Notes: generated from the letters alone by a model not told the origin. 64,000 bases of DNA from Alphaproteobacteria bacterium (GCA_024227565.1 JAAEUE010000002.1:52420-116419), one strand, 5' to 3'; shown: positions 34,601-43,303, counted from the stretch's first letter. Program-made: numbers and translations.

Positions 34601-37518
34601 TCAGAGCGTGTGATCACAAAACCACCCTGGCGCGTCAGATTGCTGGAGATTGAGTACCAGCGGCCGTTGGAATGCTGAAGCTCGTGATTTGTAATCTTTT
34701 CTACGCCGACATTCGTGCGTTCGGAGACCCAGTCGTCCACTGGGCCAGTTTCGTTTGCAAACTCGCCGTGCTTGGCGAGATACTGCATCAGCTCACTCCA
34801 ATGCATGCCGGGTTTCAGAATATCGGCGGCAGTCCTGTTCATCTCAAGGTAGTTCTGGTTGCACATCACCAGGCACTTTTGGTCATCATAAAGTGCAAAG
34901 CCTTCGGTGAGAGACTCGATAGCATCGTGCATCAACTCGTTGCTGAGCCGCACTTTTTCCTGCGCAGCCATGCGTTCAGTTTCATCCATGATGGCGCTCA
35001 CGATGACCTGCTCGCCCTCGAATTCCAGCACCCGCGCTGAGTATGTGGCCGGGAAGAGAGCGCCATCGGCGTTGATCAAATCGCCCTGATAGTCGTTAAC
35101 CTCCCCGGTTGCCATAAGGTCTTTGATATAGGCCTCACGCTCAGACTGGTCCTGGAAATATTCTCGAGCGGATTTCTTTTCACCCATCAGATCCCAGTGA
35201 CTGGGATTGCGGTACAGAATGTTGCCGCTGCCGATCTGCGACATCTGGATTGGCACCGGACAAGCATCGAGCACCTGGCGAACCACCGCATCAGACTTGC
35301 GGCGTTCTTCTTCCAGGCGTTTGCGCTCGGTGATGTCGAGCCGGGTGACAACGAAGCCGCCCACATGGGTCGGGTTGGTTGAGACGTTGTACCAGTTGCC
35401 GTCTGTATGTTCGAATTCGTGCTGACGGTATTCGGAGCGGTCCCGGGCCCGCTCGGCCAACCAATCGTCAATCTTTCCATCCGGCACCGGGAACTGCTGG
35501 CGCTCGGCGGTAACCCGCAAAAATTCAAACCAGTTCACGCCAGGCACCAACTTGTCAGCGCATTGGGCATGCATTTCCCGGTAGCGGCTGTTGGCCATGA
35601 CCAACCTGTCATCAGGGCCATAAAGGGCAAACCCTTCCGACAAGGATTCTATCGCGTCGTGCAGGAGATTTCGGGTTTCGATAATCTCTTGCTCACGCTG
35701 CTTCTGCTCGGTGATGTCAGAACGTGTGACCACAAAGCCGCCAATGTCAGTGGGATGGATGGAGATCAGATGCCAGCTGCCGTCCGCATGCTTAAGCTCA
35801 TAGTTCTTGATGAACTCAATGCCGCTCTCCAGCCGGGCCTCAATCCATTCTTGTTCCCGGCCAATGGCATCGGCATAGATGCCCCGGGCCGCGCTGGCGC
35901 GCATCAGATCTTCCCAGCTCAGGCCAGGTTCCAGCAAATCTGCTACCGACGCATTCACCTCCCGGTAGCTGGTGTTGCACATGACCAGCCTGCCATCCTC
36001 GTCATAAAGCGCAAACCCCTCTGAAAGGGATTCAATGGCGTCTGCCAGCATCTTGCGAGCGTCCGCGGTTTCTTTTTCGCGGCGCTTTTGATCGGTGACA
36101 TCCATGATGCCGCCCAGCACCACTTTACGTCCGTCATACTCCAGCAAAGCGGCATTGCCCGTGACCCAAATCCTGCTGCCATCGTCGGTTTTGGCTTCAA
36201 CTTCAAAGCCCTCCAGCCGGCCCTCGGAGCTCAAATGCTTGATGATCTGTTTGTTGGCATCAGGATCGGCAAAAAACTCGTTGACGTAGTTGGGTGCCCC
36301 GCCTTCTCTGCCTTCTGAGAAAAGCCGGTCTGCCGCAGCGCTTTTGTGAATGACCTCACCGGTGTCGGCATCATTGGCCCACACGGGCATGGGGTGGCTT
36401 TCAAGCAAGAAACGGAAGTGGTCCTCACGCTGTTTTTGCGAACTCACGTCGGCAATGCCGGAGATCACCACCTCCCGGCCATGATACTCGGTGCGCCGGA
36501 TGTTGCCGATCACCCAAAACTGTCGGTCATCCTTGGATTTGAGCACGGCTTCGTAGTTTTCAATTTCCTTTTCTTTGCGCAGCCGCTTGGAGAGCGCATC
36601 ATATTGCTCAGGGTCCACGAAATGGTTGCGCAGATGGCGGTGTTCGTCCGGATCGTCCATGTTCCAGCCAAACAACCTGGCCGCGGCCGGGCTCTGGAAG
36701 ATGACGTCGCCCGTGTTGCCGTCGTTCATCCACACCGGCATAGGGTGGTTTTCAACCAAGAAGCCAAACAGATCCTCGCGTTCCTTGCGCTCGGTAATGT
36801 CGACAATGCCGGATATCAACACTGGCCGACCATGGAATGTCCCGCTACGCACATTTGCAGATATCCAAAATTTCTCGCCGCCGGTCTTTTGCATCTGAAG
36901 CTCAAAGTCAGACACCTTGCCCTGTTTTGAGAGCAGCTTCTTTACCTTGCTGAGATCTTTGACGGACACATAATGATCGGTGATGAATTGCGCCTCACCC
37001 GGATCCCAGTTCCGGCCGAGCAGTTCAGACGCGGCCAAGCTTTCGTATAGAATTTCGCCGGTATCCTCATCAACCATCCACACGGGTAGAGGGTGAGTGT
37101 CGGTGATGCAGTGATAGATTTCCTCATTCTCCAGCTTCTCAAGCTGGTCCAGCTTCAACTCGGTGATGTCCGCGCTTATGAAGGCGACACCGCCTCCCGG
37201 GCGAGGGTGGGAGGTCATTAACCTCCACTGACCATCTGTTGTCTCAACTTCAAATGGCAAACCTTCCGGGCTTGCCCAGCGTTCGATAGTTGAAGTCTGA
37301 AAGGCAGCGCTTTTTTTTGCCGGCGCGCCATCAACTGTCTTGAAGCGCCGCAAAACCGGCTTCAACACTGTGCTGCACTTCTTTCCAGTGAGCTTTTCGA
37401 TTTCATCCTGGTTTAGATCGAGAAAAGCGGGGTTGCCCGCCAAGAATTTCTCGTCTGCATCGAACACGGCAAAGCCGGTTGAGGCCCCGGACACCGAAGC
37501 ATCATGTTTCATAACCAC
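31621..37518 (-). CDS. Giant hybrid histidine kinase with about 13 PAS domains and a C-terminal receiver
   Basis: 1965 residues with no clear membrane helix, so a cytoplasmic sensor. About 13 PAS domains (residues ~10-1590) are followed by HisKA with His1614 in GVAHELNNPL, an HATPase with NLIVNAEQAL and DSGPGIPEAV...GTGIGLAF, and a receiver (about 1843-1965) with phospho-Asp1893 in LSDLKMANLDG. After three similar units (residues ~135-480), two units of a second type follow, and the rest alternates between the types. One type starts SLSEGFALYD and the other ACPxxIQM/HPMPVW, pointing to repeated ~250-residue duplications. The start is GTG 37518 or ATG 37512. It is followed by its likely partner, an OmpR-type regulator. 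Ligands are unknown; no heme His is obvious. Confidence 0.9.
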   Translation of the reverse strand: MVMKHDASVSGASTGFAVFDADEKFLAGNPAFLDLNQDEIEKLTGKKCSTVLKPVLRRFKTVDGAPAKKSAAFQTSTIERWASPEGLPFEVETTDGQWRLMTSHPRPGGGVAFISADITELKLDQLEKLENEEIYHCITDTHPLPVWMVDEDTGEILYESLAASELLGRNWDPGEAQFITDHYVSVKDLSKVKKLLSKQGKVSDFELQMQKTGGEKFWISANVRSGTFHGRPVLISGIVDITERKEREDLFGFLVENHPMPVWMNDGNTGDVIFQSPAAARLFGWNMDDPDEHRHLRNHFVDPEQYDALSKRLRKEKEIENYEAVLKSKDDRQFWVIGNIRRTEYHGREVVISGIADVSSQKQREDHFRFLLESHPMPVWANDADTGEVIHKSAAADRLFSEGREGGAPNYVNEFFADPDANKQIIKHLSSEGRLEGFEVEAKTDDGSRIWVTGNAALLEYDGRKVVLGGIMDVTDQKRREKETADARKMLADAIESLSEGFALYDEDGRLVMCNTSYREVNASVADLLEPGLSWEDLMRASAARGIYADAIGREQEWIEARLESGIEFIKNYELKHADGSWHLISIHPTDIGGFVVTRSDITEQKQREQEIIETRNLLHDAIESLSEGFALYGPDDRLVMANSRYREMHAQCADKLVPGVNWFEFLRVTAERQQFPVPDGKIDDWLAERARDRSEYRQHEFEHTDGNWYNVSTNPTHVGGFVVTRLDITERKRLEEERRKSDAVVRQVLDACPVPIQMSQIGSGNILYRNPSHWDLMGEKKSAREYFQDQSEREAYIKDLMATGEVNDYQGDLINADGALFPATYSARVLEFEGEQVIVSAIMDETERMAAQEKVRLSNELMHDAIESLTEGFALYDDQKCLVMCNQNYLEMNRTAADILKPGMHWSELMQYLAKHGEFANETGPVDDWVSERTNVGVEKITNHELQHSNGRWYSISSNLTRQGGFVITRSDVTERKLMEEAQRQSDAVVRQVLDACPIPIQMSTVETAELLYRSPAHYALFGEVEDGRDYYINPDDRLEYINRLNTVGVIDDFEVELFNAAKDPVWVSISARLIEFQGETVVVSNSLDLTDRMEAEEATRHAKERLTDAIDSLSEGFALFDNEHKLVMCNERYIAMNPLLRDKIVPGTEYFDLLSTGGKRGQYTDAIGRVEEWLDERKKGSVITERRYDFQTSDGHWYSGARRPTRDGGFVITRVDITERKAMEEAQREADAVVRQLVNACPSALEMRRIADGEFLFRSPAAVAILGERDDLAATYVSPQDQLELHRDLEATGEVIDRRMQLRKGSGEPFWAAVSAAYADFRGHKVVVSTISDLTERVAVEEESRRVHQLLRDAIESLQEGFILYDAEHRLVMCNSLFKKMNPLNGHLHKPGAKLQDLLDVATEAGQFTTEAANWGLPDGNPWKDTHIQGFEFQQSDGRWYSAAISPTREGGFVATRTDITEQKKMQEMQREADEMVRRVLEACTASIQMTKVSDGKILYQSPATVELYGVADTAIDYYVDPADRDRYADELQRNGFVDEFEVQMKRPNGDTCWVSVSGRLIDFHGEDVAVSNAYDLTDRITMQQELTRQREVLHQSEKLSALGELLAGVAHELNNPLSVVVGQSLMLSETAADEKTKVRADKIGNAADRCARIVKTFLAMARQQPAQTSNVNINDVVETSLEVAGYALRTSGVNLALRLSLNLPAIWGDPDQLNQIFINLIVNAEQALRGWQGPKRVKVVSRFDAARNDVVVKVQDSGPGIPEAVRSRVFEPFFTTKEVGEGTGIGLAFCHRIVETHGGSIRVECKPGQGTAFFVRLPASKQVDELADETLEHASQEQKTKVLVIDDEVDVADLIAEVLGSDGHDVTVANSGAEALRKIQRESFSVILSDLKMANLDGASLFAKLKEHYPALANRVGFITGDTMSPKARAFLDASQRPFLEKPIRPNELRDLFSTLREADKE

Positions 37519-37810
37519 TTATCCCTTCCCACGGGCGAACCCTTGAAAAGAGGACGCCCGGTACGAGGCTACATTCTATTCGGCCAATGTTTCAGCCTGT
37601 TTTCAGTAGCATGGGCCTTTGTTTCAATTGTTTCAGCGTGCCGCGACGAGAACAGCCTGTAATGGCTGAAATCCAAGCGCTGCTCGCGACTGAAGAGATC
37701 GCCCTCGCGTTACAATCGAAACATGTTTGGCCCAGCCCAGACATTTGACTGAAACAGCCGTTTCGTAAACCAGCACCAACACAAACGACACCTTTTCAGG
37801 GACAAAGACG
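37519..37810. other. Intergenic region with repeated TTTCA/TGAAA motifs
   Basis: 292 bp between the divergent PAS kinase and DUF1127 genes. It holds TTTCA at 37590, 37601, 37622 and 37631, and TGAAA at 37667 and 37750. Two of these lie in CTG-N3/4-CAG palindromes (37597-37606, 37749-37757). A shared operator is possible. I see no gene here. Confidence 0.4.
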
Positions 37811-38044
37811 ATGACGACACTGACAGCAGGCAAATTCAGCGGGGCAAGCCGCTCGCCCGTTCAGATCCTGACCCAAACCTGGCGCGAGAAAGCCCGTGCC
37901 CGGCGCGAGAAGCACGCGGCCATTGCCGCACTCAAGACGCTCAACGCTGCCGTCTTGCGCGACATCGGCATCGACCGCAGCGAAATCACGTCAGTAATTC
38001 ACAGCCAACCGCAAGGGCGGAGGAAAACCCATGACCGCTTCTGA
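37811..38044 (+). CDS. DUF1127 small basic protein
   Basis: 77 residues. The C-terminal part AALKTLNAAVLRDIGIDRSEI matches the DUF1127 pattern (L-x-L-x3-L-RDIG-x-RxxI), a family of small Arg/Lys-rich proteins. Some members bind RNA or influence phosphate and carbon metabolism in alphaproteobacteria. It overlaps the start of the following hydrolase by 14 nt, so they are co-transcribed. Confidence 0.8.
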   Translation: MTTLTAGKFSGASRSPVQILTQTWREKARARREKHAAIAALKTLNAAVLRDIGIDRSEITSVIHSQPQGRRKTHDRF

Positions 38045-38909
38045 AATCAAGCCTGCCGGGCCCAACTACTGGACCAGTGGCACTGGAACACCCGTGTTGG
38101 CTTTGCACAGCTCAGGCTCAACCGGGCTTCAGTGGAAGAATTTAAGCGACCATTTCCAGGGTCGCTACCGGATGATCGCCCCTGATCTGCCAGGTTATGG
38201 CGCAACTCCGGCCTGGCCTGGAAGCGGGCCGGCCAGTGTTGAGAACGAGGCGCGCTATGTGGCTCGGCTCATTAAAGCCGCGGGCGAACCGGTCCATCTG
38301 GTGGGTCATTCCTGGGGCGGCGCTGTGGCCATCAAGATTGCCATGGCGTTGCCGGAATGGGTTCGCAGCCTGACCTTGATCGAGCCGGCCGTGTTCCACC
38401 TGCTGAGAGACGCTCAGTGCCCCGCCGATCGTGCGTTGTTTGCTGACATTGCTGCCTTGGCCGGAGTGGTCTCAGCTGCTGCTGCTGATGGTCATCCAGA
38501 AGCGGGGATGGCACGGTTTATTGATTTCTGGAACGGTGAAGGCAGTTGGGCCAACACCAGCCCGCGCCTGCGCACCGCATTGCGGGCGCAGTTGGGCCAG
38601 GTGATCAACAACTTTGCTGCCGGATTCGGTGAAACCTGGGCGCTGGAAGCGGCTGCGGAAATCGCCTGCCCAACCCTGACGATCCTGGGCATGGAGTCTG
38701 TACGGTTGGCACAACGGGTCACGGAGATGCTGGCCGAGACAATACCTTCTGCCCGCTTGGCCATGGTCCCAGGTGCGGGTCACATGGCCCCGCTCACCGA
38801 TCCCCACATTGTGGACCCCCTGATCTCTGGTCATCTGCGCTTGACCGAGCGCCAGGCTCAAGTTCAGGCTCGCCCGTTCGAGATCCATTCCTTCGAGCAG
38901 GCGGCCTGA
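38031..38909 (+). CDS. Alpha/beta hydrolase
   Basis: A 292-residue alpha/beta hydrolase. The nucleophile is Ser in VGHSWGG, the oxyanion-side motif is ALHSSGST, the acid lies in the central region, and the catalytic His is in GAGHMAPLTDPH. The ATG at 38031 has GGAGG upstream and overlaps the DUF1127 end. The fold covers esterases, haloalkane dehalogenases and epoxide hydrolases, so the substrate is open. A strong hairpin follows the stop. Confidence 0.85.
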   Translation: MTASEIKPAGPNYWTSGTGTPVLALHSSGSTGLQWKNLSDHFQGRYRMIAPDLPGYGATPAWPGSGPASVENEARYVARLIKAAGEPVHLVGHSWGGAVAIKIAMALPEWVRSLTLIEPAVFHLLRDAQCPADRALFADIAALAGVVSAAAADGHPEAGMARFIDFWNGEGSWANTSPRLRTALRAQLGQVINNFAAGFGETWALEAAAEIACPTLTILGMESVRLAQRVTEMLAETIPSARLAMVPGAGHMAPLTDPHIVDPLISGHLRLTERQAQVQARPFEIHSFEQAA

Positions 38910-38916
38910 TTGAGAA

Positions 38917-38955
38917 GCGGGGAGCCGGCACGCGCCGAAAGTGCCGGCTCCCCGC
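38917..38955 (+). terminator. Perfect 15-bp hairpin between the hydrolase and metA
   Basis: GCGGGGAGCCGGCAC at 38917-38931 pairs perfectly with 38941-38955, with a 9-nt loop. The tail AATCCCTTTC is only weakly T-rich, so it may terminate the hydrolase transcript or act as a structured 5' element of metA, whose ATG is 26 nt later. Confidence 0.6.
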
Positions 38956-38980
38956 AATCCCTTTCTCCCAGAAATCCATC

Positions 38981-39898
38981 ATGTGCTTGTTCCTCCCAGA
39001 TAACCTTCCTGCAACGCTCACCTTGCGTGATGAAGGGTTCAACGTCAGCGGACTTTCTGACAGTGAGTTGCCAATTGAACGGCTGCGTATCGCCATGCTC
39101 AATCTGATGCCCAACAAGATGGAGACTGAGCTGCAATTCTCGCGGGTTTTGGCGAAGACCGGGTTTGCGGTGGAGCTCATCTTGCTGAAGCCAGAGACCT
39201 ATGTGTGCAAAACAGCCTGCCCGGGCCATCTGGAAGCATTCTATAAGACCTGGGACGAGGTGCGACATGAACCATTGAACGGTTTGATCATTACGGGCGC
39301 ACCGGTTGAAACGCTGCCCTTTCCTGAAGTGCGCTATTGGGATGAGTTGACCTCGATTCTTGACAGTTCCAGAGAAATGAACTTGGAATGCCTGTTCATT
39401 TGCTGGGCTGCCCAGGCTGCATTGCGCCACTTTCACCAGGTCCCCAAACACCCGCTACAGGAAAAGGCCTTTGGCGTATTTCAACAACAAGTGCTGCAGT
39501 TCGGATCATCTTATCTGCATGGCATGGGCGCACAGTTTCCCTGCCCGGTTTCCAGGCACACGGAAATCCGCTGGGCAGATCTGATGGGTCATCCGGATCT
39601 GCAGGTGCTGGCCGGCAGCCAAGAGGCCGGTCTGTGCCTGGTGGAGGAACGTAAATCCGGCGCGCTCTACATGTTCAACCATCTGGAATATGGCGGCGAA
39701 ACCCTGGCTGCCGAATATCGACGCGACCTTGAGCGCGATGGCAGTTGCCCACTGCCGGCCAATTGTTTCCGCTATGACGATCCTGACCTGGGGCCAGAGC
39801 ACAGTTGGTCTGCCAGCTCCGATGCCTTCTTTACAAACTGGCTGCGCGTGGGCTCCCGGCGACGCATGGCTGCATCGTTTGTAGGTTCGGCCGCATAA
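38981..39898 (+). CDS. metAA: Homoserine O-acetyltransferase (MetA family, acetyl type)
   Basis: A 305-residue MetA-fold acyltransferase at the first committed step of methionine synthesis. The catalytic Cys is in FICWAAQAAL, the catalytic His in YMFNHLEYGG, and IITGAPVE has Glu110. In this family a Glu at that position favours acetyl-CoA, and a Gly (as in E. coli) succinyl-CoA, so acetyl use is inferred. I see no obvious Shine-Dalgarno before the ATG. It runs convergently into the type I secretion genes, with 6 bp between stops. I did not find a SAM-II riboswitch pattern upstream. Confidence 0.9.
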   Translation: MCLFLPDNLPATLTLRDEGFNVSGLSDSELPIERLRIAMLNLMPNKMETELQFSRVLAKTGFAVELILLKPETYVCKTACPGHLEAFYKTWDEVRHEPLNGLIITGAPVETLPFPEVRYWDELTSILDSSREMNLECLFICWAAQAALRHFHQVPKHPLQEKAFGVFQQQVLQFGSSYLHGMGAQFPCPVSRHTEIRWADLMGHPDLQVLAGSQEAGLCLVEERKSGALYMFNHLEYGGETLAAEYRRDLERDGSCPLPANCFRYDDPDLGPEHSWSASSDAFFTNWLRVGSRRRMAASFVGSAA

Positions 39899-39904
39899 AT
39901 CCGT

Positions 39905-41284
39905 TTAGCCTTCGCGGAAAGCCCGCATGATCTGGTCGGTAAACGGCCTGAGCAAATAGCTTAGAACAGTTCTCTCGGGAGTTTGGATAAACGCTTCGGC
40001 CGGCATGCCCGGCTTAAGCCGTTGGTCCCCAAGTTTGGCGATTTCGCCCTCATTCAACCGGACGCGAACCGCATAGTAGGGTGGTTCCTGAGGGTTCTCG
40101 CTGGTTAGGTCAGCCGAAACGCCTTCCACCGTCGCCCGCAGTTCCGGTGTGACACGGGCATTGAAGGAGGGAAACCGGACAACGGTTTCCTGGCCGATCT
40201 TGATATTGTCTATGTCTTGAGGGTTGACCTTGGCCCGCACGAGAAGGCTGTCCTTTTCGGGCACAATCATCATCACCTGTTCGCCGGCCGAAATGACCCC
40301 GCCTACAGTGTGAACCTGAAGATCGTGCACAAAGCCACCCCGGGGTGCGGTCAACTCAACACGTTTTAGCCGGGACTGAGCGGCCAGACGGCGCTCCAGC
40401 AGTTCGGAAACTTTGGCCTGCCCCTCGCGCAATTCGGTCAAAACCTCAGTGCGCGCATCCTGATCAACCTGGAGGATGGCCAGCTTGGTTTCGCCAATGC
40501 GGCCTTTGGCGCGGGCAGCATCTGCGATGAGCTGACCGCGCTCGCCCTCCAGCCGTGCTGCCTCGCGTTGCAGCGCCAAAACACGCGATACAGGAACCAG
40601 CTTTTTCTTCAGCAACTTATTGAGGTCGGCCAACTCCAGCTTGATGAGCCGAGCCTGCTCCTCCTTCGAGACACGCTGGGCTTCAAGTCCGCGGATTTCC
40701 TCTTCCAGCTGTTCAACCCGCTGGCTCAGCTGGCTTTTCTTGCTGGCCTTTGCCTCGCGCCGGGAGCTGAAAAGTTTTTCCTGACCGGACATTATTCTGG
40801 CGATTTTCGGGTCGGACTTTTGCTTCTGAAGGTCTTCGGAAAAGATCAGGCCGTCCGCCAAATCACGCTCCGCCTCAAGCCGGGCCAAACGGGCCAGAAG
40901 CTCGTTAAGTTGGGCGTTGATGATACCGAGACCGGCTCTGGTCTCGGTGTCGTCCAGGCGCAAAATGACGTCGCCAGCCTTAACCAGGTCCCCGTTGCGC
41001 ACTTTGATCTCGGAAACGATTCCGCCTTCGAGATGTTGCACTTTCTTGGAATTGCTTTCCACAACCACCTGCGCGGAGGCAACGACGGCGCCGGCGATAG
41101 AGGCATAGGCTGCCCAACCGCCCATTCCGCCGGTCAGCAGCAAAAGAATCACAAGCCCAAAAGCTTGGAACTTTCTCAGAGAGCCGGTGGTGTTCATCCG
41201 CTTCTTGCGCTCAGGATCGGCTAAAACAGTTGCCTTATCCGCAGGCGGCGGAATGCGCTTAGCGCTAGCTTGCGGCTGCGACAT
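39905..41284 (-). CDS. Type I secretion periplasmic adaptor (HlyD/PrsE family)
   Basis: 459 residues: a short cytoplasmic N-terminus, one helix (about 38-58), and a periplasmic region with a lipoyl/biotinyl-like domain, a long coiled coil (about 125-290) and a C-terminal beta domain (VSADLTSENPQEPPYYAVRVRL). It bridges the inner-membrane ABC transporter and outer-membrane TolC during protein export. Its start lies inside the end of the upstream ABC gene (20-bp overlap). No candidate RTX or other substrate gene is adjacent. Confidence 0.9.
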   Translation of the reverse strand: MSQPQASAKRIPPPADKATVLADPERKKRMNTTGSLRKFQAFGLVILLLLTGGMGGWAAYASIAGAVVASAQVVVESNSKKVQHLEGGIVSEIKVRNGDLVKAGDVILRLDDTETRAGLGIINAQLNELLARLARLEAERDLADGLIFSEDLQKQKSDPKIARIMSGQEKLFSSRREAKASKKSQLSQRVEQLEEEIRGLEAQRVSKEEQARLIKLELADLNKLLKKKLVPVSRVLALQREAARLEGERGQLIADAARAKGRIGETKLAILQVDQDARTEVLTELREGQAKVSELLERRLAAQSRLKRVELTAPRGGFVHDLQVHTVGGVISAGEQVMMIVPEKDSLLVRAKVNPQDIDNIKIGQETVVRFPSFNARVTPELRATVEGVSADLTSENPQEPPYYAVRVRLNEGEIAKLGDQRLKPGMPAEAFIQTPERTVLSYLLRPFTDQIMRAFREG

Positions 41285-42992
41285 TCGCTGACCCCATTTG
41301 TTGTTGCCCCCCAGCGGGGCCCTTCAGGATCTTAGCCAATATCTCATCACGGGGCCCGAATGCAAGCTGGCGTCCGTCGCGAATGAACAAAATCTTATCA
41401 ACCGCCTGGATGGCACTTGGCCTATGGGCGACCACAACAACCGTGGTTCCGGCCGCTTTGAGGGCCTGTATGGCCTTGATAACGGCAGTTTCGCCATCGG
41501 AATCCAGATTGGCGTTGGGTTCATCCAGAACCACCACCTTGGGATCTCCATATAACGCCCGGGCCAGGCCAACGCGCTGTCTTTGGCCCGCCGACAGCGC
41601 AGATCCACCCTCGCCAATCCGTGTGCTGTAGCCGTCAGGCAAACGCAAGATCATATCGTGCACGTCGGCCAGCTTGGCCGCCTTTACAACCGCTTCTGCG
41701 TCGGGCTCGGCGATGAACCTCGAAATATTTTCAGCAACCGTGCCGGAAAACAGCTCAACATCCTGTGGCAGGTAGCCAACCGCTTGACCAAGTTGTGCAG
41801 GGTTCCACTGGTCCAAGGCGGCGCCATCGAGCCGCACGCTGCCTTTCAAGATCGGCCAAACTCCTACCAGAGCTCGAGACAAGGTGGATTTCCCAGCCCC
41901 CGATGGACCCAAAACCCCTACGGCTTCACCGGGCTCAAGCTGGAAGTTCAATCCCTGCAGCAGGGGCGCATCCAGCCCAGGCGCCGTTACAATCAGGTTC
42001 TCCGCAGAAAAATGTCCGACCGGATCGGGAAGATCCATGGGCGGTTCGACCGCCGGCGCTGCGGCAAGGACGGCTTTGATGCGCTCATTAGATTTGCGGG
42101 CTGCAATGAAGCCGCGCCATTGCGTGATGGCCTGCTCGATCGGATTGAGCGCGCGCGATAGAATGATAGAGGCCGCGATCATGGTGCCTGGCGTGATTTC
42201 CTGCAGTACGGCCAGATAGGCGCCCAGACCCAAGATGCCCGATTGCATCATCAGGCGGGTGGCCTTCGACATGGCGGTGATGGTGCCGGCCCGGTCGCTG
42301 GCATGGGTATTGTCGTCCAGTGCTTCGGTGTGCTGTGCCAACCAACGGTCGCGCATAGCTGCGGTCATGCCCATGGCACCGATGGACTCAGCGTTGCGTC
42401 GGCTCTCCTCGGTCATGGTATGTGCAGCAATGGCTGACTGGTTGGCACGGGCTGAAGGCGCGCGCGTCAAGATTTCGTTGAGCAAGGCAAAAATGAACAA
42501 GATCACCCCGCCGACCACGGCAAAAATTCCAAGCCAGGCGTGCAAAAGGAAAATCACAGCGATGTAGACTGGCGTCCAAGGTGCGTCGAAAAATGCAAAC
42601 GGCCCCGGCCCGGCCACAAATTGACGCAAGGAATCCAGATCACGAGCAGGCTGCGAACCCACGTGGGGCGTGCGACGAAGCGCATGAGCGATGATGGATT
42701 CAAACACCCGGCTGCTGAGCTGTTCATCCAGCCGCCGGCCCACGCGCACGAGAATGCGCGAGCGCACAAATTCCAGAAGTGCCATGAACAAATAAAGGCC
42801 AATGACCAGCAATGTCAGCGCAATAAGGGTTGGAATTGAGCGGCTTGTCAGGACCCGATCATAGACCTGCAGCATGAACAGCGGACCGGTCAGCATCAGG
42901 AGGTTGATGAAAAAGCTGAACAGGCCGGTGAACATGAATGCCGACCTGCACGCTTTGAAGGCGTTGGAAAGTTCGCCGTTCTTCTTTGTCAT
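41265..42992 (-). CDS. Type I secretion ABC permease/ATPase (PrsD family)
   Basis: 575 residues: six membrane helices (about 20-320) fused to a nucleotide-binding domain with Walker A LGPSGAGKST, signature SALSAGQRQR, Walker B VVVLDEPNANLD and switch His in VVAHRPSA. There is no C39 peptidase or C39-like domain at the N-terminus, consistent with the PrtD/PrsD class, which exports proteins with C-terminal signals. It is followed by the overlapping HlyD-type gene; the TolC partner is elsewhere. The substrate is unknown. Confidence 0.9.
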   Translation of the reverse strand: MTKKNGELSNAFKACRSAFMFTGLFSFFINLLMLTGPLFMLQVYDRVLTSRSIPTLIALTLLVIGLYLFMALLEFVRSRILVRVGRRLDEQLSSRVFESIIAHALRRTPHVGSQPARDLDSLRQFVAGPGPFAFFDAPWTPVYIAVIFLLHAWLGIFAVVGGVILFIFALLNEILTRAPSARANQSAIAAHTMTEESRRNAESIGAMGMTAAMRDRWLAQHTEALDDNTHASDRAGTITAMSKATRLMMQSGILGLGAYLAVLQEITPGTMIAASIILSRALNPIEQAITQWRGFIAARKSNERIKAVLAAAPAVEPPMDLPDPVGHFSAENLIVTAPGLDAPLLQGLNFQLEPGEAVGVLGPSGAGKSTLSRALVGVWPILKGSVRLDGAALDQWNPAQLGQAVGYLPQDVELFSGTVAENISRFIAEPDAEAVVKAAKLADVHDMILRLPDGYSTRIGEGGSALSAGQRQRVGLARALYGDPKVVVLDEPNANLDSDGETAVIKAIQALKAAGTTVVVVAHRPSAIQAVDKILFIRDGRQLAFGPRDEILAKILKGPAGGQQQMGSANVAAAS

Positions 42993-43287
42993 GGAGGTCA
43001 GTTATCCGCCGCGGATCAGTTAATTGGAGTGGCCGCACATGTATAGCACTGCTGCTCCTGCAAATTAAATATCCAAAAAATGTAACAATGGAAGGTAAAC
43101 AGCCGAATATGGCATTTTGCAGCCAGTGGGTGCCGGCAATAATTTTTTTCCCCAGGCTGCCATCCTGGTTGACAGTCCGGCCCGGCGGCACTAGTTTCCG
43201 CGCGCTCTGGCCTGAAAGCTTGGGCATGGAGCCGCAAAAAGCCGCGACCTTCAATTAACAAGGATGAAGGCGCGCTGTTGCGGAGAG

Positions 43288-43303
43288 TGGCAGAACCGGT
43301 GCA
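43288..43303 (+). promoter_or_regulatory. Candidate sigma54 promoter upstream of hpf
   Basis: TGGCAG-N5-GTGCA, with the GG and GC elements at -24/-12 spacing and two mismatches to TGGCAC-N5-TTGCA. It lies about 78 bp before the hpf ATG. Only pattern evidence. Confidence 0.35.

Noticed and set aside
38910..38980. SAM-II riboswitch before metA
   Set aside because: The interval is nearly all one perfect hairpin; I could not find the pseudoknot pattern of SAM-II.
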